A stretch of 64,000 nt of DNA, from assembly GCF_000150955.2 (NCBI RefSeq), contig NC_011671.1:1178001-1242000 (forward strand), in the 5' to 3' direction. The notes under the pieces are model-generated. The model saw only the letters and a list, made by a program, of their open reading frames with translations, was not told where the DNA came from and made no database searches. Shown in pieces: positions 1-9,036 of this stretch. The position numbers and the translations under genes were made by a program. Numbering within the stretch: position 1 is the stretch's first letter; each line of letters opens with the position of its first letter. Origin of the DNA: Phaeodactylum tricornutum CCAP 1055/1 (lineage: Eukaryota > Bacillariophyta > Bacillariophyceae > Surirellales > Neidiaceae).

Positions 1-701
1 TGCATCGCCAGGCAGTCCGGACACACGATGTGTTCGATACCACCACTGTAGTCGGTTGTCAGGCAAAGTCGACAATAGCGATCGTCGCATGCCTGACATT
101 GCAGTAAGCAGTCGGGGCAATTTTTTCGCTCACAGAACGTGCAGAGATCGCTACGCTCCTCTTCCTGCTGAAGCTGCACAACAATTTTCGAAACAAAGTG
201 TGTATTGGTTGATCGTCGATTGGATCGCTTGGGAGAAAAATACTGGAGTAACGAATTGGTCGGCATGTTGGACTTCAGCTTGGGTATCGTTTGTACATGA
301 TACGCCTTCTGGCAAACGAAGCAGCTGCTCATGGTTTCGTCGTTGTGAGGTAGAGGATCCATAGAGCAGCGCTTTCGTCTCCACCAAGGATTGGAACTGG
401 GAGGAGGCGTCGTGGTCAAAGAGCGATCCGTGGACGACGTAACGTCGGAGTTCAATGTTCCAATGCTGACGATTCCGGGAGAATGGCCGGCGATATATCG
501 TTGTCGCTTGGCTACCGGAGAAAAATCCATCTCGAACACCAATTCCCGCCCACCGGTAACATCCGATGCTGCGTTTGGGCGCTCCGGTGCCGTTCCAGCA
601 TTCTCCTGCCGGATGCGTTTGCCGGAACCGGTAGCGTCAACAACCAAAGGATATCCCGTAATAAAGTCCGCTGGTTTCGCGCTATTGAAAGCCGTTGACA
701 T
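1..701 (-). CDS. Siva-like cysteine-rich protein (C-terminus cut by window edge)
   Basis: The frame is open from the ATG at 701-699 to the left edge (233 codons). The first 110 or so residues are low-complexity and polar. A cysteine-rich part follows: an SSCFVC pair near residue 120, then after a linker CTFCERKNCPDC, CQAC, CRLC, DYSGG and CPDCLAM. The order and spacing match the C-terminal zinc-binding region of animal Siva (CD27-binding, apoptosis-regulatory protein), which ends CGQCERALCGQC...CWGC...CTLC...CTSCAMFET. Only a few residues should be missing at the edge. In animals Siva binds death-receptor tails and other partners; a diatom has no such receptors, so the role here is unknown. 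The family call rests on the cysteine pattern and the CER and DYS/DMY landmarks; a generic zinc-ribbon protein is the alternative. Confidence 0.75.
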   Translation of the reverse strand, partial: MSTAFNSAKPADFITGYPLVVDATGSGKRIRQENAGTAPERPNAASDVTGGRELVFEMDFSPVAKRQRYIAGHSPGIVSIGTLNSDVTSSTDRSLTTTPPPSSNPWWRRKRCSMDPLPHNDETMSSCFVCQKAYHVQTIPKLKSNMPTNSLLQYFSPKRSNRRSTNTHFVSKIVVQLQQEEERSDLCTFCERKNCPDCLLQCQACDDRYCRLCLTTDYSGGIEHIVCPDCLAM

Positions 702-881
702 TATATTGCTTGGAGTTAGATATGCAAAACACACATTGCGATAGACACTGCTGCCAAAGAAAAGCGACTACTAGAGAGAGAGCTCTAGACTGAATGTAAA
801 TACGAAGACTGACAGTGATGATGAAGCAAACCGCTTCTATGTTTCTGCATATTTATACCAAAATATTGGCTTTTGTTGTCG

Positions 882-953
882 GTGGCTGTCGTATAGTGGT
901 TAGTACCTTCGGTTGTGGTCCGAAAAACCTGGGTTCGATTCCCAGCAGCCACA
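882..953 (+). tRNA. tRNA-His (GTG anticodon)
   Basis: A 72-nt cloverleaf can be drawn. The acceptor stem GTGGCTG pairs with CAGCCAC and the discriminator is A. The D arm contains TAGTGGTTA (A box). The anticodon stem TTCGG/CCGAA carries the loop TTGTGGT with anticodon GTG. The T arm is CTGGG-TTCGATT-CCCAG (B box). There is no intron. Position -1 is G in the DNA, although eukaryotic tRNA-His normally gains its G-1 after transcription. A T-rich stretch about 25-50 bases downstream could serve as the Pol III terminator. Confidence 0.95.
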
Positions 954-1103
954 TCAGGTTGTTTTTGTATCGCTCTACTGTTAACTGTAAGTCGTCTTTT
1001 TTATCCACTGCTATTGTTACACATAATGTTTGTAAAGATTCGCATGCACGTAGTTTTCACGCGTTTGTTTTGGTTTGCTAGATTTTCAGCCCAGAAAGTC
1101 CCT

Positions 1104-1185
1104 ACTGACAATGAACGTTGAACATGATCGCTTCGCTACTGACGAAGTCTTTACTGACAGTGAACGTTGAACTCGCATGCTTCGC
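1104..1185. repeat. Imperfect 33-bp direct repeat
   Basis: Two 33-bp units, 1104-1136 and 1153-1185, share ACTGACARTGAACGTTGAAC and the ending GCTTCGC, separated by 16 bp. They lie between the tRNA and the 3' end of the oxygenase gene. Each carries an ACTGACARTGA word that also occurs in other intergenic regions of this window. Confidence 0.7.
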
Positions 1186-1214
1186 AAACGACAAAAATTT
1201 AGAATACAGAAATT

Positions 1215-2510
1215 TTATTTTACCGACAGGTTGGCACAGTACTCGGAAATGGCTTTGGTTGCTTGCGAGTGCGAGTTGCCCGGAGGGGCCGTAGGCGTGT
1301 AAGAAGACTGTCGCAACCACAACTGCGAAATCCATTTGTCCTGTTGAGACGTGGCGGACACGGCTTGACCACAGTGCAGTGTTCGTACATCAAAGGGTGC
1401 ATTGGGAATGCCCCCGGCTGCCGGGAAAAAGAGCAGTGCCGCCCCTCGTCGGGGGCGTACCGCGAGTCGTCCGTTCGTGCCAGTCAAATCGCGAAACATG
1501 GTGGCACCGCCTTCGTCCGACTGTAAATCGGTATGATACACCAGAAGGGTTGCCAATCGCTGACCTCCCAGACCAGGATTATTCTCGTTGGGTCCCAAAG
1601 CATCCAAGTGCCAGGTGAATTTCTCATTTTTTCGGTAACGAACGGTTTGTGGCTCTTCCCAGCGATCGATACTTTGTAGTCCTAAAAGACGTGACGCCTT
1701 GGCCATAAGTTCCGGGACCCCCTCAAAATGATTGTAGTAGGTCGTACTTGTACGCTGTGCTTTGGCGGCAGCGTCCTTACCGACTGTCGGCGACCGGCTT
1801 TCCAGAATGTTGTGTTTCTGGTTTTGGGTTGCCAAGGCGACGTATCGATCGCACTCGGCGGCGGTAAAGAAATCATCGATACCCAGCACGAGTGGATCCA
1901 CATGCAGAATACGAAATTTTTCGAATGGTGGTAGTGCGTCGAGAGGCAGATCCGCACTGGACGGAGTCGACGCGAATGTCGACGCTGGTGGCGTCGACAC
2001 TGGTCTCCCCGTCGCCGCACTCAATAGATCGTCAAATTCGTTGCGGCTGATGGACGGGGGGTCCTTGGGAGCGACCATGAGTTCATCAAGAGACACTGGT
2101 TCGGATGTTTCGTAATTGAAACGTGGCAAGCCGTAAATTTGATCCAATCGTTGATAGATTTCGTTGGGAAGGGGACCGGGTTGTTCCCAATCTTCTGGCG
2201 CCGCTACCAGCGTGTCGGCCACGGGCGGTTCCAGACGTGGGAAGACGGCATAATCGTTCGTGGGCGACGGGGGCATGTGGGTTCGGGAAGCACCACCAAA
2301 TCCTCCACCACCGACTGCAGCGGGGTGACGTTTGGTAGATTTACCCGGTTTTTGGGCCCACAGAGTAGAAACGCATCGGCGCGAAATACGGGCGCCCCGC
2401 CGGCTACCACCGTAACAACTACTGCCGTGCAGGCCGACGTTTGGCCTCGATCCCGCCGCCAATCCTGACGACGGGTTGACCATCAAGGACAGGACTAGCC
2501 ATACCCTCAT
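1215..2510 (-). CDS. Prolyl-4-hydroxylase-like 2OG-Fe(II) dioxygenase
   Basis: A 431-residue protein with an ATG start at 2510. Residues 1-19 are hydrophobic and look like a signal peptide; residues 20-190 are low-complexity. From about residue 200 it follows the P4H alpha-subunit catalytic domain: a DPLVLGIDDFFTAAECD start, the Fe ligands H301 and D303 in TWHLDA, a GGQRLATLLVYHTDL strand, EGGATMF, RRGAALLF, the third ligand H379 in LHCG, and K392 as the expected 2-oxoglutarate contact. The family hydroxylates prolyl residues, usually in the secretory pathway, with Fe(II), ascorbate and 2-oxoglutarate. The substrate cannot be told. It is divergently transcribed from the [2Fe-2S] gene at 2950 across about 440 bp. 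All catalytic residues are present, so it should be active. Confidence 0.85.
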   Translation of the reverse strand: MRVWLVLSLMVNPSSGLAAGSRPNVGLHGSSCYGGSRRGARISRRCVSTLWAQKPGKSTKRHPAAVGGGGFGGASRTHMPPSPTNDYAVFPRLEPPVADTLVAAPEDWEQPGPLPNEIYQRLDQIYGLPRFNYETSEPVSLDELMVAPKDPPSISRNEFDDLLSAATGRPVSTPPASTFASTPSSADLPLDALPPFEKFRILHVDPLVLGIDDFFTAAECDRYVALATQNQKHNILESRSPTVGKDAAAKAQRTSTTYYNHFEGVPELMAKASRLLGLQSIDRWEEPQTVRYRKNEKFTWHLDALGPNENNPGLGGQRLATLLVYHTDLQSDEGGATMFRDLTGTNGRLAVRPRRGAALLFFPAAGGIPNAPFDVRTLHCGQAVSATSQQDKWISQLWLRQSSYTPTAPPGNSHSQATKAISEYCANLSVK

Positions 2511-2949
2511 GATGGTACTGGTGGTACTGATAATGACGGGTCCAGACGGCGTTGGCGTTCACGTTCCTTAGACTCTGTGGAGTAGGCAAGTCGTTGTGTT
2601 GGATGTTCGGGGCCCGGTGTCTCTGTCGAGTGTATCCACACAGGAAATCGGTTGATTCCAAGATCGGAGATAGGGTAGGGTATCTGTCGGGATCCCACGA
2701 GTGTGGTCCAGATCAAGATCAATACAATTGCAAAGTATTCATTCCCTATTCCGTCTATCCGTCGCAAGCATGGCTCGTGCTTGTTGCACGCATGAGGAGT
2801 CTGAAAGGATACCCGGAAAGTACGTCAACGACGGCTTTCCCAACTCTGGTGTTTCACTGTCAACAACTTCTACAGTGACAATTCACACTTTTTCTGTTAC
2901 ATGCGACACGCTTCGTTCTCGTCCCACAATCCTCCCTCGTCCCACCACC
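2511..2949. promoter_or_regulatory. Shared divergent intergenic region
   Basis: About 440 bp between the oxygenase and the ferredoxin-like gene. It must hold both promoters. A TCACTGTCA word lies at 2854-2862. No clear TATA box or further gene is seen; open frames here are short and unlike known proteins. Confidence 0.4.
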
Positions 2950-3660
2950 ATGAGGGGCCGATCTCCGTTCACCGTCGCTGGTGATGCTACTGCTACTACT
3001 ACTGCATCTACGACTATTGCTGGTACCATTGTCGTATTACTGCTATCCTGTTGGTTACACGCCATCCCTACCGAAGCCTTCCCAAAATCTCCCGTCGTCC
3101 GAACGAGACGTATCGGCGGTGGCGGCGGGACACTCTCGTCCCGGTCCGCCACGGGCCCGCACGAGCCCGGCACGACCTACGCGTTGACCGTCACGTACGA
3201 AGGTCGGGCGTGTCAACTACACGTCCGGGACGACGAAACCATTCTGGCAGCCATGGAGCGATCGAAAGTATCCCGGGAGCTCTGTTTGCCGGAACTGCCA
3301 GCGGACTGCCGGCGGGGCAACTGTTTGACCTGCACCGCTCAACACGGGGACACCAGTCGCACGGAGCACTTGCGGCGCGGGGAAGACGGACTCGCGCCCT
3401 CCTCCTCCGCGCATGTGGCGGATCAAGGCTATGTGCTCACCTGCAGCAGCTACGTGACGGGCAACGGGGTGGTGCTGCAGCTCGGGGAGAATCGAAAAGT
3501 GTGGGAGGACGTGTACCAACGGCGGTGGCAGACGGAAGACCATCAGTTGATTGCAAGAGCTGCCAAGGCCAAGACTATTCGAATGTATGCCGAACGAAAC
3601 GTGCCGGAATGGACGGCACAAACGGAACAGGTCTACCGAAAGAGTGAGGATTTAACGTGA
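2950..3660 (+). CDS. Plant-type [2Fe-2S] ferredoxin-domain protein, probably plastid-targeted
   Basis: From the ATG at 2950 the protein is 236 residues. The frame is open further upstream, but this Met immediately precedes a hydrophobic signal (about residues 23-38) ending TEAF-PK, which resembles the diatom bipartite plastid signal with Phe at the cleavage site. The ferredoxin fold starts about residue 77. Cluster ligands are C120, C125, C128 and C165 (CX4CX2C...C), the classic plant-type pattern. A C-terminal extension of about 60 residues is rich in charged and aromatic residues and is not part of the standard fold. The expected role is one-electron transfer in the plastid; the partner is unknown. 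The 3' end is convergent with the gene ending at 3954. Confidence 0.85.
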   Translation: MRGRSPFTVAGDATATTTASTTIAGTIVVLLLSCWLHAIPTEAFPKSPVVRTRRIGGGGGTLSSRSATGPHEPGTTYALTVTYEGRACQLHVRDDETILAAMERSKVSRELCLPELPADCRRGNCLTCTAQHGDTSRTEHLRRGEDGLAPSSSAHVADQGYVLTCSSYVTGNGVVLQLGENRKVWEDVYQRRWQTEDHQLIARAAKAKTIRMYAERNVPEWTAQTEQVYRKSEDLT

Positions 3661-3953
3661 GAGTGGCATCGTTCACTCTGTCCCTTTGGGAAACGTGGTA
3701 CTTGGCCGTGAGTACGACGACTTTCACTGGTGGTGACCATGCGAATATTCTTAATCTCTGTCGAGCACTCTTGGACCATGGTGGTTTGCGAATGGAGATT
3801 TTACAGCTGCGCTTCATGGGGCAAGGGACGAAACCTGTATGCCTTGACCTGCCGACATTTCATTCCAGACGATTTCACAAAAATTGAAAGCTCTAGAGTT
3901 CACGTGTATTCCGTGTATAAGCAATTTATTATCTTCTACAGAGGAATTTGTCC

Positions 3954-6653
3954 TTACACTACAGGAGGTGGACTCTCCGGTTGAAAGCGCTCCAAGTTTG
4001 CGCTGGGCCATCGCGTCCACAAAATAGTGTTGATCTTTGGTCCCAGTGTGACGTGCACCAGCTGCTGGGCCCGCTTGCTCAAACGGTGAAAGGGCTTCCA
4101 TCGTGTGGCTGCCGGCTTCTGGTCCATTGAAGTAACCTCGTGCATATCGTAACGCCACATTTGGTACTGATCCGGATACAGCTTCTGATCCTCCGGGTGG
4201 ATTTCCAAGCGGTTCGTTTCCTCTGCTGAAAAGTTCAGTTCGACAAGGTCTCTCCCCCCGTCTTCGAGTTCGTTGAGCAAACCGACACTTTTGCGGCGGC
4301 GTTGCGCCATTAATCGCATCGTTTGCGTTTGCGTTTCGTCCTTCTCCTCCATCTGCAGTTCGTCCACAACCGAACGCCGCGTGGGCGGAACCCATTGAGA
4401 CCGCACCGTGACGAGTCGAAAGTCCGTCCGACGCCGTTCTTCGTACCAGCAGTTCCAGTGGCACAGCGTGGCAACCGCACCGGGACGGTCGATTCGTGCG
4501 AAATCCGTACCGTCAAAATCACGACTCCCCGTCAGCCAAAGGACGGAATAACACGTCGGCCCGCGCAACAGCCAGACAGGTTGACCCGGGCGCGTGAGAC
4601 CCTGACACACTTTTTGGGAAGGCTCCGAAAGCAACCCCAACCCCAGCGAACCCGTGGACCAGCCCTTCAGCGTAGAATGGACGCTTCCCGTCAAAAGTAA
4701 GCTCAAAAGTTCTATCGATACACATTCGTGTCCGGGAGGGCTGGTGCCCACCATGTTGGCCAGATCGGCTCGTGACAATCCAGTGGGGGGATTGTCGTCC
4801 AACCGTTTCTTATGTTTTTCGTCGCAAACACAGCGTATCAAAGGTACTTCCATCGGAGGTAGCATCTTCGCCCGGGAGCGTGCGTGGCGAATCATTCGGG
4901 CAACAGCCCCTTTGCCGTGAATCCGCAGTAAGGTTTCCAAAAACAGTGCGCAGCCGCCGGATCTCGTGAAAAAGGTCAGATTACTCAGTACATACGAATG
5001 CAGGTCTTCCACATTCGTAAACGACGTTTTGATTTGCGGAGTCCGATCAATACGACGCTCCCCCGCAAACCGTAAGTATCCTGTTGCCGGATCGGTATCC
5101 CACGAGCTTGTTGGACAAAGACGCAGTTTCCGGGCGAGTTTTTGCCATTTGCGTATATCCGCTGGTTTTTGGCTTAATTTGAGCGCGGCGAGCGCCTTGG
5201 ATTTGCGGGCAATCGAGCTTTTGGCGGCAATCAACAAGAGTGACGACAAAGCGTCGGCGAGGCGTGATCCAAATTCGCGGCGGCGCTGCTCGGGATCGAG
5301 GTCCGCAAACGGCTTGCGCGAAGTGTGACAACTCACCGTAGTTCCTTGTGGAGCAGCGCCCGTGTACAGTAATCCGGTCACGATGGAAAGAAGGATGGAC
5401 ACTGACCGACAATGATAGGGAGGTGGAATGCGACTGCGTATGCTGCCTGTTAGCGGAACCTTTTTGCGCCAAGTAGTGTAGGCAATATCGTCTTCGTTCG
5501 GAGGCTGAACGACGAGACCCGTGGCACAATCGGACAACGCAAAGCTGCAGCCTAACCAAGTCCGGGGAATCCCGGTACTGCCGATATTTGACGCAGCGTT
5601 GTCATCGTCCGCTTCGTCGTCCTCGGCCACAATTATATTGCTACTACCACCATTGTCCACTTCGTTGTTGACGGTCGCAGCCTCGGTGGGCTCCTGCGGC
5701 GAAGGAATTCCCCATAAGAGATCCATTGGTGGCGATATCGGAATAGTGTTGCGCACGTCCGTGGGTTCCCACAACCAATCATTGTCACTCAAATAGCAGT
5801 CGTCGTCACTGTCGGCGGGGACATCGGGACTGCTGGTCGGATCAGATCTGCGTCGCTTCTGCGGAAGGTTGGCTAGCTTGCCACCAACCAGTTTCCACCC
5901 GCCCTCTTCGTCTTCGTCCGAAACCGAGACGGATTCCATATCCCGAGCGGCCAAAAGGACTGCCGCAGCAGCTCGGACAGCGGCTGCGGGGACTTCGGGT
6001 TGACCATTTGCGGGCAGATGCTGTGGTTCTGCTTGGCGAAGACGACGGACAGATTCTCGGATCCGAGCGACAAGACGATCGGCATCGTCACCCGAATGAT
6101 GTCGACCAAAGATCTCCAAGAGATCGCGGTCAATTGCAATTTCTTGGAGTGGGTTGTTCCGACTGCGACGGGGACGATGCTCGCGAATCTCATTGTTATT
6201 ATATTTTTCGTCGTGAGCATCGAGTTCGTCCACGGCAGGAATGTTGTTGATGACATCGGGTCCAGCGTGGTTGGGAGGTATTGCGGGGCCTTCCTCGTCG
6301 GCATCCATACCGTCTAGTTCCACAACGAGCTCGTCGTTACCCTCCTCGTCTGCTGCTTGGGCAGGATTCGCCTCCCCCGCTCCCTCGTGTGCCAGTAAGG
6401 CTTCCATGGGAAGACCATGGGGACGATCCCCCGCGGCGTGTGTCGCCACAAAATCGTCCCAGTACAGTTGGGACGCGAGATTCACGTCGCCTGCCGTGGC
6501 TTCCAGAACGTTACGAATGCGACCAATGTCCCACATGGTGCGTTCGCCAAAACCAACCTGAGCGGCAATCTCACGGATCTGCTGCAGGACCGCGTACACG
6601 TTGGCTTCTAGGGGGGCTTCCACGGGATCGTCGTCTAGTGCCGGATCCGCCAT
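3954..6653 (-). CDS. MINDY-3/4-like deubiquitinase-family protein with N-terminal UBA-like segment
   Basis: 899 residues from the ATG at 6653 (the frame continues four codons up to a TTG). Residues about 20-70 look like a UBA-type helical bundle (RNVLEATAGDVNLASQLYWD). Residues 80-390 are acidic and low-complexity. The rest resembles the MINDY-3/4 (DUF4205) fold: TWLGCSFALSD...GLVVQ, then YHCRSVSILLSIVTGLLY where the catalytic Cys block is expected, SGGCALFLETLL, and near the C-terminus QPVWLLRGPTCYSVLWL, equivalent to FPIWVVGSESHFTVLF. MINDY enzymes trim K48-linked ubiquitin chains. Two key places are divergent: the GGPC block is rewritten around YHC, and the catalytic His position reads Cys. 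It may be an inactive or altered member. The family call is from remembered motifs only. Confidence 0.55.
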   Translation of the reverse strand: MADPALDDDPVEAPLEANVYAVLQQIREIAAQVGFGERTMWDIGRIRNVLEATAGDVNLASQLYWDDFVATHAAGDRPHGLPMEALLAHEGAGEANPAQAADEEGNDELVVELDGMDADEEGPAIPPNHAGPDVINNIPAVDELDAHDEKYNNNEIREHRPRRSRNNPLQEIAIDRDLLEIFGRHHSGDDADRLVARIRESVRRLRQAEPQHLPANGQPEVPAAAVRAAAAVLLAARDMESVSVSDEDEEGGWKLVGGKLANLPQKRRRSDPTSSPDVPADSDDDCYLSDNDWLWEPTDVRNTIPISPPMDLLWGIPSPQEPTEAATVNNEVDNGGSSNIIVAEDDEADDDNAASNIGSTGIPRTWLGCSFALSDCATGLVVQPPNEDDIAYTTWRKKVPLTGSIRSRIPPPYHCRSVSILLSIVTGLLYTGAAPQGTTVSCHTSRKPFADLDPEQRRREFGSRLADALSSLLLIAAKSSIARKSKALAALKLSQKPADIRKWQKLARKLRLCPTSSWDTDPATGYLRFAGERRIDRTPQIKTSFTNVEDLHSYVLSNLTFFTRSGGCALFLETLLRIHGKGAVARMIRHARSRAKMLPPMEVPLIRCVCDEKHKKRLDDNPPTGLSRADLANMVGTSPPGHECVSIELLSLLLTGSVHSTLKGWSTGSLGLGLLSEPSQKVCQGLTRPGQPVWLLRGPTCYSVLWLTGSRDFDGTDFARIDRPGAVATLCHWNCWYEERRRTDFRLVTVRSQWVPPTRRSVVDELQMEEKDETQTQTMRLMAQRRRKSVGLLNELEDGGRDLVELNFSAEETNRLEIHPEDQKLYPDQYQMWRYDMHEVTSMDQKPAATRWKPFHRLSKRAQQLVHVTLGPKINTILWTRWPSANLERFQPESPPPVV

Positions 6654-7014
6654 TCCTCGGTGCAACGACTAAAGAAGAAAACACTACGAAGGGGCTGGAA
6701 TGTTCCACCGACGAGCACCGTGTATCGAATATTAACCAGTAACGAACGACGAGATTTTCGAGGCGGTACTTTAATGGAATGTCTTTCAAAGATGCTGTGG
6801 GTCTAACTGTAAGAAATGCTCACCAGCAATGATTGATTGTCCTCTGTCCCAGGAAAACGAAATCCTCTCCCAATGTCGAACTAACTGTAAACGAATAGGG
6901 CCTACGCTCACGGTATCGTACCCGTAGGAGAGCCTGCGTTGGATGTGTACCGGTTCGGTTCAGCTCAATTGCGATGCACACGGGCGACGGCTAGACTGAA
7001 AACTAAATAACACC
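6654..7014. other. Intergenic, no gene seen
   Basis: About 360 bp upstream of the MINDY-like gene. It should contain that gene's promoter. Several AACTGTAA-type words occur (around 6805 and 6880). No coding potential is seen until homology to the DUF3431-like gene begins. Confidence 0.4.
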
Positions 7015-7855
7015 GGCAAGATTAGCAGGCCGCATACCCAACTTTGCTGAGAATCCTGGTGTCAATCAAGTACACGTTCTATCATTGCCAAACGTGGGTG
7101 GATACAATTATGCGTATGCTTACTTTGTCAATCAATACATAGCCACGGCAACTGCATGGGAAGCAGCTTCATCCGTGGTTCTGTTCATAAACGACACTCC
7201 CAGGACAATCGAAAACTGCCGGATGCTCCCAGCTGGGAATGGATACCCAAAGTGTTGCTGGAGAGCTTTGAATAGAGTCCGGAGGTGAATTTTTCTGTGT
7301 GGTCACATCGGACTGTGCATATTTTGCAGTCCACGACACGTCCACACTGCACGAATATTGGATAGGTTATTTTACAAGAACAGTTACACAGAGTGGGCAA
7401 GATGAAGCGGAGGACAATCAGAACTTGAATCCGTTTCACTTAAGAATGTTGCTTAATTTATTTCACTGTAAGAATCTTCGAGCGTGGCTCAAACGCGCGC
7501 TCACATTGACATTTCCGAATGAGAACATTATTGCCGTTTGCTGCACAGCAACATTCATAATACCAGCATGGCGTATAATCAACTTATCGCAGCAACCGAC
7601 AGAGAGACGTGATATGAACTCTTCAAAAGAAAATGGCTTGTAGCGCATCAAGTTCTATTGACGAGCAACAGAGAGAGTGTGGGGTGGCTTTCTTTCAGTC
7701 CATTTGTAGGAAGATCATACCAACGAAATCCTTGACATGAAGTCAGAGATTGTACTCCGCCCAGGGGGCGCATCATAAACTATTGGAATAGGGAGCGGTT
7801 GTTTTAATGTAAAAATTTCTAGCATAAATCGTAATAGCTTTGCTACTTACTCTTT
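7015..7855 (+). pseudogene. Broken copy of the DUF3431-like gene at 9037
   Basis: From about 7030 the DNA aligns with the intact gene from about 9560 to its end and slightly past the stop. Shared peptide pieces include PNVGG-YAYAYFVN, EAASSVVLF-DTPRT-EN, AATFIIPAWRI-NLSQQP and, near the end, the MKS-IVLR region. The 5' half, including the membrane anchor, is absent. Reading frames change after the RMLPAGNGYPK block (about 7255), again around 7440-7460, and stops interrupt the 3' part. It is therefore a 5'-truncated, decayed duplicate. The 3' homology runs out near 7855, just before the Nse4-like fragment on the other strand. Confidence 0.85.
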
Positions 7856-7908
7856 TATCAGTCTCGTGCATATGTATTTCGGAATCTTTACTGTAAGTAT
7901 CTCTGGTG

Positions 7909-8538
7909 TCAGATCGGAACAAAAACCCAGTATACATGCACCACACATGCACTTCCAACTAATACACACATACAATATATACACACACACACACAGAAAC
8001 ATACATGTACCATGCGATCGACCTCGAGTACGTACTGATTAGCAATAAGGTTGACGTTATCGGCGTCGAGGACGGCTTCTCGTGTAAATCGCACGCGATC
8101 AAAGAGTACGTTGTTGTTGTGTCGGGCTTGGTGGAGTCGACGCCAGGAATCGTCGGACACGGCGTCGCCTTGCGCGAGTTGTTCGTGCAAGTGACGCTGG
8201 GCACCGCGCAACTCGCGACGTTGGACGTCCGTGAGACCGGAATCGCCAAAGACGCCGGGGCGCTTGTGCGGTGCCGTCTCCGACGACGCGACGGTGTCGT
8301 GACGGCGTTTGTGCAACGACTGCGGTGCCGATGGACTCGCCGAACACGGTCTCGACGGACTGATTGCCATGACTATAGAAGAGACGAGGAAAGATGGAAG
8401 AGACTCTGGAATGAACGGGACTCTTCGACGACTACTGGGTGAGAGAGGAAGTAACTTTGTAACACTCCTGGTACAAAAATGGATCGATGCCAAATTTTGG
8501 TTTCGTTTCCGTTGTGTTCCCCTGTCGTTTGAACTCAA
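7909..8538 (-). pseudogene. 3'-truncated Nse4-like (SMC5/6 kleisin) gene
   Basis: The ORF reads 209 codons; a second in-frame ATG at 8370 is an equally good start. The stretch RRELRGAQRHLHEQL...SDDSWRRLHQAR...NVLFDRVRFTREAVLDAD...NLIANQYVLEVDRM matches the N-terminal Nse4_A region of the SMC5/6 subunit Nse4, including the TREAVLDA signature. After DRMV at about 8010 the frame runs into a (CA)n/(TG)n tract and reads VCFCVCVCIYC, which is not Nse4. A donor (ATG|GTACATG) sits exactly there, so the rest could be on further exons, but no Nse4-like sequence follows on this strand before the decayed duplicate. Nse4 bridges the SMC5/6 heads, so this fragment alone should not work. Either the gene was cut by a rearrangement or its 3' exons are too short to recognise. 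Confidence 0.6.
7970..8004. repeat. (CA)n microsatellite
   Basis: An A/C-rich tract with an uninterrupted ACACACACACACACA core, flanked by ATACA repeats. It lies just inside the possible intron of the Nse4-like fragment. Confidence 0.8.
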
Positions 8539-9036
8539 CTAGTGAAAAGTCTACGGAGTTTTGGTACATTTGAAGTCTCTGTATCTATATAGAGACTTTC
8601 AAATAAGGAAATTGTTCACGGCTGAGCCGATGTGTCTTCTGAAAATACCATAAATACATAGAAAAGCACATAATAAGACCATACAACATAGATTTGATGC
8701 CTTTACTGTCGGCTAGAGGGGAATTTCCGGCAAAGTCTGCCGTATGTGACCCAAATAATCTAACTTACAGTTAGTCACATTGATGGGAAAATCGAGAATT
8801 CTCTTCACCGATAAATAATGATTCTCAGTTTAGCAGTGTGTTCCCAAAGACAATATCTGGACTTGCTTCAAGAAATTTAAAGAGCGGACCAATTACCTAC
8901 TTGCTCTCTAGGTAGTAGAGACTCCTTGTACTGTTACAGAAGTCGAAAAAATCTGTCCGCCTCTGGAGGACCACAACCTAACAACCTTTTCTACGCTCCC
9001 GGACGCTTTCCCTACCTGGAATACTAGCATGCGACG
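8539..9036. other. Intergenic with one hairpin
   Basis: About 500 AT-rich bases between the Nse4-like fragment and the DUF3431-like gene. A hairpin is visible at 8569-8603: TTTGAAGTCTCT, a 10-nt loop, then AGAGACTTTCAAA (one unpaired base). No gene seen. Confidence 0.5.
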
